NCBI GenBank assembly: GCA_932294295.1
Contig: OW028573.1
Location: 69,231,829 to 69,295,828 of the forward strand
DNA from: Alitta virens
Lineage: Eukaryota; Annelida; Polychaeta; Phyllodocida; Nereididae
Length of the DNA stretch: 64,000 nucleotides
Direction: 5' to 3'
Part shown: positions 25,888 to 37,600 of the stretch, piece by piece
Numbering within the stretch: position 1 is the stretch's first letter
Layout of the letters: every line of letters begins with the position of its first letter
Position numbers and translations under genes: made by a program
The notes under the pieces: generated by a model
Told to the model about the DNA's origin: nothing
Database searches by the model: none
The model's input: the letters and a program-made list of their open reading frames with translations, nothing else

Positions 25888-26736
25888 TTGATTGACCTGT
25901 GGATCTGTGCATCAGAATCCAAGTTAAACCAACTGTGATCCAAACTGTGATAAAAAGTAAAATAATTTAAGTGATAACAATATTTTTACACAATGAGTCT
26001 ATTTTGGTAATTCATAACATATGTTAGGTTCAACTTGTGATGCTCCTTTAATATAATGTTCAGATATGTTGCTCAGACATTATAGTTACATGAAGTTAAT
26101 TTTTTTAAATGAAAACTTATTCTGCAAAGCTTCATCCAGATTGATTTTTCAAATCATATCATTACGCAACTTGGTAATCTTGTGCATTACCTTCAGACAT
26201 ATTAATTTAATTTTCCATTAGAAATACATTGTAAATAAGAATATTTAAAACAAATATATATATTTACAATATTGCTGGTTTTATTGCAAATGTATTTATC
26301 ACTTATATAAACAATTTTACAATGTGGACCATTTTAATTTGATTTAATATAATATTTAACTTGTGGTGAACATCATCAGGATATATAAAAACTAGGATTA
26401 ACAGTCTTCCATAATGATGACACTCTAGCAATCCATTTCTTATCAAATATTGTCAATTATTAGCTTACACACAGTTTGATATCATAAATGCAATGTAACC
26501 TGCAAATGCTGTTGACTTAGATCTTTAATGATAATCTACACATTTATCATTTAACATGCATGTCGATCATTTTAACAGTTGTACACCAGTCTACTTTATA
26601 GCAGAAATGTTTTTCTGAATTGATTTGATCTACTTAAAACTGCAACAGTGTAAAATATGACGTGTGAATGACTAAGTTCATTAATATCTTGGGTCTTCTA
26701 TTGATTCTCCTGAAAATTATCCCAAACTTTCCAGAC

Positions 26737-28464
26737 TCAAAAATTTATGTGCAACCCTCCATCAACATACAAAACCTGAAATAAAATGCAAGTAAACATA
26801 AGTGATGAGTCAGATTAGTTATTTGGGTGTGATTTGTAGTAAATTGTACATCAGAGGTCCAACCACACCTGTCCAGTAATGTATGTAGCATTTAACAGGA
26901 AATTTGCAAGATTGCTGACATCTTCTACTTTTCCAATCCGCTTCAGAGGCACTAACTGGGAAAGTTTGTTGTCTCTCTTGAATAATTCCTGTGTCATATC
27001 AGTTTCTATGAAACCTGGAATGCAAATAAATTCTCTGGAAAATATAATTTAACCTGGGAGAAAAAAGTTAAATCCCAGTGTAATGTAAAGACTATAACAT
27101 CAACTACAAAATTGCCAAAATTAAATCCAAAACTAGGCTTTAGCTGGCCATTTGCCAAATCACTAATTGCTAAACAAAATCAAAACTGGTAAAATGTGTT
27201 TGCTGTGAAAGGCCGTGCAGTTAATGGTTAATCAGACCATTGATCAGACTGATCAGATGGCGCCCAGCACCACACTGATCAGGTGGTGCCCTCTATCATT
27301 ATATCATAATTAACAATGTATTTGGCTACACAAAACCCATTTTGGCTGAAGGAAATTACATGGCTTTAACCCTAATGGCTAAAGGATAAAAATGACCAGC
27401 TAAAGCCTAGAATTATCACAAACAATAGTCTGAATTCACAAAATAAGTGAAGACAAGAAAGTAATTTTGTTCATGCCAACCTGGTGATATCAAATTAATT
27501 CTTATGTTTCTGGAAGCCACCTCTTTAGCCAGAGATTTTGTAAAACCCTCCAAGCCTGCTTTTGATGCACTGTACACAGTCTGGCCTGCATTTCCTTTGC
27601 TCCCTGTTATGCTTCCTGGGGGGAAAAAAAGATGCAAACATATACTTAATTGCATGGAGAAAGGTTGATTTAAAGAGGCTAATAAATAAATATGTTAATT
27701 ATATATCAATACAAATCATCTGCACTCTTACCTATGTTAATGATGCAACCACCTCCCCGAGGAATCATGTATCTGAGGATAGCTTTACAAGTTATGATAG
27801 TTCCTGTCAAATTACAAGCCAAGATTTCATGAATGTCTTTTATTGGAGTCTTTGCTAGAAGGTTGTCCTTATTGATTCCTGCAGCGTTGACTAGTACAGA
27901 GATAGAACCAAATTCTGAATTAATTCTTGAAAGAGTTTTCTTCACGGCATCTTCATCTGTCACATCACAAGTGGCGCCAGTAACTTCATTACCTATGATT
28001 CACAATAAATAATTAATATTCAACACTTCAATTGAATAAATTCAACAGCCAGACCCTATAAAATATTTGATAATAAAATGCCATTTTTTGGTGGTTGGAG
28101 GGGGGGGGGGGGTTGACAGCAGGGTCATTAATTAGGCTTAATTACAGTGCATCGTCTATGTGTAGGATATTAGCTTTTTCAAATTCATCTATTCCGAGGG
28201 ACAAGTTTATTCCAGGATATAGCTTCTCGTAATTGGCGGGAAGACACTCTGTCAACCATCCCCGTCTGTAGCTTAGCGTTGATCAATCAACAACACATCG
28301 CATTGAAGCTGTCGACAGTACTCACTGAATTCAGAAAGTGCAGTCTCTACGCTCTCGGTTGTACGAGAAACTACAGCCACTCTCATTCCATTTTGCAAAA
28401 ATCTGGAAGCTATCGAGCGGCCTATTCCACGCGTTCCACCAAAAACTACAGCACACTGTGACAT
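26737..28464 (-). CDS. CBR4: Carbonyl reductase family member 4 (3-ketoacyl-ACP reductase beta subunit)
   Basis: A short-chain dehydrogenase. In vertebrates CBR4 pairs with HSD17B8 to form the NADPH-dependent 3-ketoacyl-ACP reductase of mitochondrial fatty acid synthesis. Exons in transcript order: 28326-28464, 27732-27992, 27481-27615, 26869-27014, 26737-26775. They give exactly 720 nt, 239 residues against 237 in human. Visible motifs: GGTRGIG nucleotide-binding loop (residues 9-15), CDV (55-57), NAAG (82-85), catalytic Ser135, Tyr148 and Lys152 in YSASK (same numbering as human), [10 protein letters not shown], and the C-terminal [12 protein letters not shown]. Exon 1 reads on past its donor into a misleading CDV-like intronic sequence; the GTGAGT donor after GAATTCA is the correct end. 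The start ATG is two codons inside the longer open frame and gives [10 protein letters not shown]. The promoter is shared head-to-head with CSPP1. Confidence 0.95.
27136..27407. mobile_element. Small TA-flanked inverted-repeat element (MITE) in a CBR4 intron
   Basis: CTAGGCTTTAGCTGGCCATT at 27133-27152 is repeated in reverse complement at 27391-27410 with one mismatch. Taking TA as the target duplication, the element is 272 bp with ends GGCTTTAGCTGG. Inside is a direct repeat of CTGATCAG(A/G)TGG(C/T)GCC at about 27249 and 27282. Confidence 0.65.
28100..28112. repeat. Poly-G tract
   Basis: A run of about 13 G in the first intron of CBR4 (plus-strand view). Confidence 0.85.
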
Positions 28465-28692
28465 TATCAACTAACGAGTCAACCATGAATTCTGCAGATT
28501 AGGCGTGTTCGTAAATTCTCGTCGTGCGAGACTTCGGCGCATACCAAACATCGAGCGATGTAAACAATCAACAAATCGGCGAATTTTATTATATTTAGCT
28601 CGGAAATGACATTACAACGTTCCATACGGTATTGGTAAATACTTCGACAGCTTCGGTATCATATGTCAATCACAGAACGTGCTGCAGCAACG
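28465..28692. promoter_or_regulatory. Bidirectional CBR4/CSPP1 promoter and CSPP1 5' UTR exon
   Basis: The 228 bp between the CBR4 start codon (minus strand) and a strong donor, GCAACG/GTAAGC at 28692-28693 (plus strand), is CpG-rich (CTCGTCGTGCGAG, CTTCGGCG, CATCGAGCGATG). CSPP1's coding start at 29481 sits two bases inside an internal exon (acceptor at 29478), so a non-coding first exon must lie upstream; the 28692 donor fits it. No TATA box is obvious apart from AT-rich sequence near 28585. Confidence 0.6.
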
Positions 28693-29480
28693 GTAAGCCA
28701 GCTCTTAAACAATGTTAAAGCACAACTCATTTTCCTTGGTTACCTGGCAAACACATGCATGCCACCTGTCAGTGTCAGTGTCACTGTCGAAGCGTGTGTG
28801 CAATCCACACGAACAATTAAGGTCTCTCACTAGACATGTCTAACCAGCGTTGTTTGGACACCCTTAGCTGTCAGTCAATATACTGTCAGTGTCAGTCAGG
28901 ATAGCTGCCGGTTCATGTACTGAAAAAAAATATATATATACTGTTTTAAAAGTATGAAGGCTTTGAGTTTGAAGCATTTTTATGTGACTAATGAACCTTA
29001 AGCTCAGTATGAACTATATGCATCATCGTCAAGTATTGTGTTCAGGCTATGTGCTTTTGAAAGTTTTAAGCCCCCTCGAAATTAAAGCAAATTTCTTGAG
29101 CTGTGCTGATGTGTTCTTAATTGTACTTTTAAATTTGAATATCCTGTATTAGTGTAAATTATGTACAGTTAAGGAGTATATACATGTACATGACATCACT
29201 CAGTGTATATTCATTCATCTGTTATTATTTGCAACTATAACTTGTCCATATTACAATAACAAGTGACCATGCACTAATATTCTGTGGATACAATTCAGGA
29301 ACTTGTAGGTTAATCTTTCAATTATAATATCATATATTGACAAACATAGCATTTTGTGAATGTTTTCTAAGTTTATTAAAATTACCATGTTAATTATATA
29401 TAATAAAAAATTTTGAAGCAAAATCTTCTGTCGTACTATCTTCTTATATAATCTTTTTGTTTTCATCTTCGTTAACAGGT

Positions 29481-32400
29481 ATGGGAGATGACATAGACTC
29501 TTTCATATTGGAGCAAAAGAAGAAACTAAACCAAGAGAGGAATAAACTGGATAATTCTAATACTGTAAGCATTTTATGAGTTCAGAACTTTTTGATGAAT
29601 GCACTGGCTTTTACTATTGATATAATAATAATCAATTGTTATTGGCAGACATTTGAAATTTTGGATTTTTCTCTTGAGTACTGGGTCACTTCAGTTACCA
29701 TTTGACAATAATTTTGCTCTTGCTTTGCACGCTGTATTGCACAGTATGTTCTATACAAGTACATTTGTATTCCTGTTTTCTGTAGAATGGCTATAAAGAA
29801 AACATTCCCCCAAAAGGAGGCCAAGAAGAAACAGGTGGTGGACTTCTTGGGGGGTTAGGATCATATGACGAGAAGCGTCGTAGACTTCAAGAAGAAAGAA
29901 AGAAAGAGTACAACCAGCTGCTTGCAGAGGTGTGTAATTATGGAAAAAGAATTAAGATCCTTTAGCTCTAAATGTAAAGCTTAAATTTGATCTAAATTTA
30001 GTTTTTCATAAATATCTTTATAATTCAGCACCCAGTGCATATTTCCATATTTGTCTTTCAGAAACAATCAAGAGGCACAGGAAGGGTAGATAACAAACCA
30101 CAGGACTTGCCCTCACTTGCACCCCCTGAGGTAAGCAGTAGTAAAATTAATTTGACTTAGCTGTTTTGTATGGAAATAAAATTTAAAATTTAATTTCTAA
30201 GGCAGTAAATGTTTCATGTACTTTACTAATGAGGTTAGTGCAAAGTGTGAATTTAATGATTCATGAATTGCAGTTGAATATAACAGGGTACAAAATGTAA
30301 GCGACAGGGGATTCCCCAGGACCCCAGCTAAGCTAAACCTTGTCTATTGCTTTTGATAATAACAAGTTTATTCTATCTAAATATCCCTAAGATGATCATC
30401 TTTTTGATATTTTTACCATGTATTCCTACACATCTCAACATAATCTGACCAAAATTTAAAGTTGGTGCTCTGCTTGCTTTTGGAGTTATGATTTTTTTCC
30501 TAGAAGGTTATTTTATGTTAACATGCTAGAGTTATTATTTTTTAACATGTATGCCTTATCTTGAAAGCAAAACACAGTGGTTAGTTTGACAAATTTATTA
30601 TATAAAAAAAAAAAAAGGTGAAAACTGTGAATGACATGTCCAAGTAAACATGATAAAGTAATCAAGGAACACTGCATTGAGTTTAATTCTTTATCCCTTT
30701 ATTAATATCAATGTATAATATCATGTTTTAGTTCTCAATTCATGAGCAGAGACAATTTATAAAGCTTTTAACACGAAAATCACATTACTGTTTTGAAAAT
30801 ATTTCAGATAATTTGATGCTGTACTGCTTAATACTAATAATCTAAATCGAAGAAAAGTTCATGCAGAATTTTTTCATTTGCCAACAGTTGTTTCATTCAT
30901 GAATTTGGTCTGTTAGGCTTACCAATTGTTGGCTATTATATATTATAATCATCATAATTATTGCACTAAAGAAATTTGAAGTTATTATGCATCAATTAAC
31001 TTACCCTTTGCATGGGGAAAGTTGAGCCATGGCTTTGTAAATTTTTAACTATAATATTTTCCTTGATATAACTTCAATGCAGTCGACACTCTGGTCATAT
31101 CTGCCTAGGATGTTGTTCTTCTTTTCCAAGCTGATAACACCCTCTATTTAATTACCTTTTGGCCTCCAGGCCCCTTGAAGCAGAACTTACATATGCTAGA
31201 GATTGATTATTCTATCAGTTGTGTAAAAAAAAGTAAATAGTGCCTTAATAATAGTGGTCTGAAAAATGGCAATTTTTAACAAAAATCATATGTTCTTTCA
31301 TTGTGTATCTCGCTTTGCTTTACAGCCAAATTCATGAAGTTGGAAAAAAAATCTCTTTAAACTTGGAAACTAAACTCCAGAGGACGTCATGTGGATCCAG
31401 GACTCTCCTTGGTTTAAGCAATCCCTCAGCCAATGAGTGTCCTACATTCACATGACTTCATCTGGAGCTTAGCTTCTAAGTCGATGATACTGGTTTCCAA
31501 CTCTGTGAATTGGGCTGTAATCTCCACCAGACCCTTGTCTACGACGTGGCCTGGTCTGGATTCAGGTCTGGATTCAGACTGTTACAGTAGCAGCCCTCCA
31601 GATGGGGTTATAATTGCACCCTTTGAAATATCCATATTGCATACCAAATATTGTAAAATTGTACAGAGCTGGTTTATCAATCCAGCCTTAGTGCTGACAG
31701 TGAAGTGCACACCTATCATTCGCTGTAATTATGGTCTTGGTTAATGAGATTTGAACTAATAGGAAATTATTTATGAAAATCATTTCAGCAAAATACACAA
31801 AATAATGGAAGAATACGAGAACGGCATTCTGCAGAGGTAAAAACATCTTTTATTGTTTGTGGTTCTGTCAACATGCAGTTATTTATTGTGGACTTTTCGT
31901 CCTGTTAAATCCTGTGCTTGAAAGAATACTTTTTTTTTTATTCAGGGTAGACGTCGTGCAGTATTTTCTGATGATGAGGATGATGCATATCGAAATAGGC
32001 CACCTCCCAGAAAAGGCTGGGCTACCCCAACATACGAAGAAATATTAGACAAGAAAAGAAGGGAAGAGAGAGCTTACCGGTATGACATCGTTTATTTTGG
32101 TCTAAGAATTCATGGATGAAGTAGAATGACTTCCTGTGAGATCATAGTGTTGAAGAAATATCTCAGATGTTTTCAGAATGACTTTCCTAGTCTTTTTTTT
32201 TTCTGATAACAGAATGCTCTTATCTGTCAAATCACAACTTTCTGTATCTCTCTTTTATTTACAGACATTTTAACACATTTGATAGCTTTATGCAAGAGTG
32301 CTATCGCTTTTGGGTTCAGTTTTGGAAGTCACAACGGTACAGTTTCTTTGTGATTTCTGTTGCACTGTCTACAGAAGTGTCTGCTAAATTGCCCAGTATG

Positions 32401-34618
32401 GAAGCTGCATGCCCAGCTTAAAATCAGCCTCTTTGGTTTGGCAATTTGCAGTGTATGACTGTGGCCTCTGTCTTTGTTGAAGTCTTGACAGTGATTGATT
32501 TTGTGAATGTGGCTGTGTTCCTTGTTCATAAAATCTTTTTTTCATATTTTCATATTTTTCATATTGTACCTTTAGAATAGCAGTTTACTTCCCATGTCGT
32601 ATGAATTTTATATTCAACCATTTTACTTGTGCGTCATTGCTCTTTATCTCATGTTTCAATTTGGTATTGAGTATTTTCAATGAGACAAAACAGTAAAAGA
32701 AGCTGTGTAAGAAAGCAACCATACGTCAATGAAGGTGTCTCTCTGCATTAGTAAATGCAGCTCTGTCTATGTCTGTCAGTCAGATCTGTTTTCATATTTT
32801 GTTGGTGAACATAAAAATACTGTGTAGTTGTCTGCTGTAATATTATTGGGTCAACTGTTACAAATCTTAAATGTCATGAATGTTCAGATGTTTCGGTGCT
32901 TTTGTTAAATTTCACCATCCCTCAATGAGATGTCATTATTCCATTAATAAGAAATATAACTGCATTGAGAAGTTGCATTGACCTGTAAAATCTAATTTAT
33001 TCGCTTTGGTCCATAGGCGGTATGATGACCCTGACAGCTATCCAGATCAAGGAGGAAAACTTGATGATGGCTACTTGCGACCTGCCAAAAGTGAAGGTCA
33101 CATCAACCGATATGATGACAATGATGTAGGTCTTTGACAATAATGCTAATAATAATGTTAACCTAAATTAAAAAATAAAATAAAAATTTCAAATAAGATT
33201 CGCCTAACACTTGTAGTGAAGATTTTGCAATTGTGCCTGCATCATTAGTGAGTTTTGTCATTTATTGTTTGTCTTTAGGACCGTTACATCAGAGACTCTG
33301 ACAGAGATTATCAGCCCAGGTAAATTATAATGTTTTTAGGAATTAATTTTTATCCGTAAATGGAATAGTAACTATAGATACATTGCAGTTGCTGTTTTAA
33401 GAAATGTAATTCTCATCATCACACTTTTGAATCTTTCTTGTAATAGTCTCAGCGGTCAATCGGGATTTAAAAAGTCGGATATGATGAGGCGACTTCAGCC
33501 TACTTACATTGATCCTGATATTGAAGTTTCACAATATGTAATGATGGGTTTTCTTGAATTAATAGCTTTGTATTTTGATTCTTTAAGCACAAAAGTGTTG
33601 ATGTGTATCTGTGTACAGCCAAGTGATCCATCTTTGCAAACTCAAATCTGCCCATACTGTTCTTGCACAATATATTCAAGATATTTATGCTGTCTATCAT
33701 GTATTTTGCTACCTCTTGTTTGATGTGTGAGTCTGTCCTTCCCATTGCACAGCAGACGAGTTAGATTTCAAGATGACCGAAGAGACTTTTCGAGAGGTCA
33801 TTCACGTGAACCAACATGGCCTGCTGTTGGGTCAGATCGAGACAGACCTAGACGGAGACGGGACGATGATGATGAATTAAGAGAAATGGTAATAGAGAAC
33901 CAGTAGTTAAATTTGCAGTACCAGGATGTATTTAAATCTAGCACTTTTGTATTATACACATGATTTTCTAATCATTAAATTTTGTGGCGTGGACTTTATT
34001 TTCATTTCAATTTTTATAACCTAACAGATTTTATAGCCTAAAACTGTATTTTTAACTTAATAAGCATCAACCAGTGGACTCATGTTTTGCTTGTTTTTGT
34101 ATTGTTGCTTTAAAACGGAACTGAATATGTAAGCTTTATTGATTTTACCAAAAATAAATTTTGATAAAGTAAGGAATAATTCATAATTCTGTAATATCCT
34201 ACACAGTGCATATGTTGGTGTTGGTAACTAACTAATATGTGTGTCTGGTGTGTCTCTTGTGCAGATAACACAACTAAAGCTCAAGTTTGGTCCTGAGCTA
34301 ATAGATGAAGTCACACAGGTTTGTCATTTTTGCTCATTATTAATCAGGTGGTTATTGTATTTGGTGTAGCACTTGTACGGAGTACACATAGTAAATCACA
34401 TGTTTATCTTTAGAATTTACGGGCGAATGAAGAACCAGGGTATGGGCGACGGAGAGCCTCTAGTCCACCTCGACGTCAAGCTAGTCCACCACCAAGACGT
34501 CAATCTAGTCCACCTGCAGGAACGTCACAAGCCCAACCAAGGAGGCAAACTCAATCAAACACACCTCGTGCAATGGCTCAACCAGCATCAGAAAATTTTT
34601 CTGCTAGTCTTTTTGTTG
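29481..34618 (+). CDS. CSPP1: CSPP1 exons 1-10 (N-terminal third)
   Basis: Exons: 29481-29564, 29786-29929, 30062-30130, 31789-31836, 31946-32079, 33017-33125, 33279-33319, 33753-33888, 34265-34318, 34414-34618 (residues 1 to about 341). The arginine- and aspartate-rich exons 6-8 correspond to the long-isoform-type DRR/FDRR region of human CSPP-L. Exon 10 carries three RR(A/Q)(A/S)SSPP-like Ser-Pro repeats and ends in SASLFVG, aligning with human AGMLFGG. Exon 8 may start at 33753 or 33756. Confidence 0.9.
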
Positions 34619-37600
34619 GTATGCATGTTTCAATATATTTTTATTAAAGAATAAGTAAAATATGTGATATGCTCTTATTGTGACAAGCCGTAGAGTGATT
34701 CTTACCATAATTATCAATTTAATAATCAATTTACCGGCAAAGTAATATTTGCTGATCTGGAGTCAGTATCCATGAACTTGTAAAAATTTACAAGTAGTGA
34801 CAGAGGTATCTTCTTGTCTAATATTACAAGATAAAAATTTTAAGTTAGCAGAATATTATAGGCCATTATTGAGAAGTGTGGCATGATTTTGACAGGTCAG
34901 TCTATGAAGACTATAAGATACTGATAATCAGTTGAATTCCTTTGAAAGTGAAATTATTTGGTTTATAGGAAGTTCTTAACTTCTGTAATTATTTTATTGT
35001 GTGATGTTGTAGGTGCTGGAGGTAGGGATTCTTATACATGTAGAATTAATTTTTTTCACCATATGAACACATTTTTTAGAGCACTTCAAATGAATGTTTC
35101 TGTTTCACAATATGTTATTTTGTAATGTTGAAGTGGTGATTATGGATACTTGTCAGTCTTATGGCCTGTGTCGGTTTGTGACTTTTTTACGCAATCAAGA
35201 TTGCATGAAATTTTATAAAGTTGCTATATATATAACGAAAATTAAGCTCTTTTGTGAATGTATATATTTAAATTTCTTGATTGATTTTCAAAATTTTTAT
35301 TGTTTGTCACTTTTTGAAATCTTATACTCAGTCTGTAGCAAAAATTTAATATGGATTACTTAAGCATGAAAGTAACTGGAATGTCACTTTTGGTTTCTCT
35401 GATAAATAAACAGTTTATTGAATGTCTTTTAAGGAAAAGAACCTAGAGTGAGTGCAGACGTGAAACGCAAGGAGGAATATCGAAAGGAGCTCGAGAGACA
35501 AATTGAAGAAGTCAAACAAAGCAAGAAGAGGTAAAACAATGGACTGATTGATAAATGATAACTTCTTTGGAAGAGGTCCATATTTTAATGTTGCATTAAG
35601 TAGACATCATGTATTTTTCACTAAAACCATATCTTTCTTGCCTAGCATTTATTTATGTTTGTGTAATTTCAGGGCAAAGGAAGAAGATAGAATATTAGGA
35701 CCGGGTGCAGCAACTATTGATGTAAATATCAGAAAACCAGAACCATCGTCTAGGAAACTAAGTCCTCCTCGTCGTGCTGCTGAACCTGCTGCACCTCCAA
35801 TGAGACAGCAACAACCTGTGCAGGCCCAGCAACCTCCTGGGCCATCGTCCATGAGAGATTTTGGGTAATTACCTAGAATATACTAACTTTAGTTGCACTA
35901 AAACTGTCTTACCTTACAAAAATATTATTGGATTTGTTATGAATCTATGAATTCATTGCTTTCAGGAATGGATATGGTTTGAGCCGACCAATGGGTGGCA
36001 TACTTGATAATGGCTGGGGAAATGGTTTATATGGGGCACCTATGATGCAGCCTTACAGCAGTCCACCTGCGTAAGTAGCTTAGGCCAAGTCTTGCTGTGT
36101 CATGTGATACCGATTTGTCTCACTTGAAAGTTCTGATATTTCAAGCTGTTATTTTGATATTGTGAGAAAAACAATCCCTGATGTCTTACATGTTCACTTT
36201 CTTTGATGCAGAACATATGGATCACCAGGCTTAGGACAACCCTACATGAGTCCCCTTGACGAGGCTTACTACTTCTATGCAAACAGAAATCCTCTTGATC
36301 CAAATCCTGGAACTGGGATGAATGGGCCTAGTGCTGGAATGATGGCTGGACCCAGAGTCCCTGAACCACCACCTCCTAGAAATCAACCTGAGATGAGGTA
36401 AAAACAGTATCAACAGTTTCCAATGATTAGGTTGATATTATGTATTTTTTACCGCAATTTGATTGAGGATTGTGCTTTATCTTTCTTTTTTAGAATTGAC
36501 ACCAATATGGATGTATCGTCACCAAGAACACAAGGCCAAAGACAGTTCAATCGGAACACTGCTCGAGGTGGTGGAGGATTTGGTTCAGAAGTGGATGAAG
36601 ATCGCAACAAATCAAGGGTGGAGCAACAAAAACAATATCAAGATGAGCTGCGACGACAGGTGTGTACAAGATGTCTTATATGTATTCATAGCTAATACTA
36701 CCATAAAATTAAAATAACATCGGGTTTAATGCAGTACAGCAGACCCAAATTTATGCCCATATTTGGCGTCAATGAAATATGAACATAATCACTATTTTCT
36801 ACCAAATTTAGTTCTGGCTAACAATAGGAAAAATATTTGTGTCCAGTAGCAGGGCGGGAATTTGGGGGTAGCAGCCCCCAATAAAAAAAACATTCTTGTC
36901 TTGAAAATGATCACTGCCGTCGTTTGTTTGAAATGGATTTATTGTTTGTGAGGTCATCAATTTAATTCAAGCATTTCTACGTAATAGGCCTGGCAACGTT
37001 GCTTGCTAAAAATGGTTATAAATGTGGGTCGGCTATTCTGCACTTTTTCCATAACATCAAACAGTGGTGCCTCTTGAAGCGGGTGAATGATGAGATTGGT
37101 GTCACTTGGGACAGGCTGTTAAAACCGAATTTTTTGCTTATTTTGTTTATTGATATATTTTTATGTTTCAGATGGAGGAACAAAAACAAAAGAAAAAGAA
37201 AATGAAAGAGGATGATGAAAGATACAACCGAAAAATTGAGGAAGAAATCAAGAATTATGACCCATATGGCAAGGGAGGCGGTGGGGCTCCAATGAGAGAT
37301 GAGATGGGTAACATTGTTGGTGAGTATACTGAAGCTTTTGATTGATAACTTATGGCCCAGGAGCTTCTAGGGTACTTAAATTTTAGCAAAATTAATTCAT
37401 AAGACAAAAAAAAAAATCATCTGTTGAATTTATAGTGATTTAGACTTAGCAAAATGACATTTTGATAAACATTACTTTGTAGCAAATCGCAAAACTGGAC
37501 AAGCACAAGGCACCAATGCTGAATGTTAGTTGGATTAATACGCATGTATTGATGTTGTACCACTTTTTTCACACCTTTTTGTAATTGTCAATCACACATC

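Noticed and set aside
28273..28325. CBR4 exon 1 reading on to [15 protein letters not shown]
   Set aside because: It mimics the CDV motif, but the GTGAGT donor at 28325 joins in frame to 27992, where the true CDVTDEDAV lies, and the total is then a 239-residue enzyme like human CBR4.
31440..31560. Antisense coiled-coil-like frame (ITAQFTELETSIIDLEAKLQ) in CSPP1 intron 3
   Set aside because: Short, stops soon after, no splice context. It could be a fragment of a retrotransposon ORF1, but the support is too thin to annotate.
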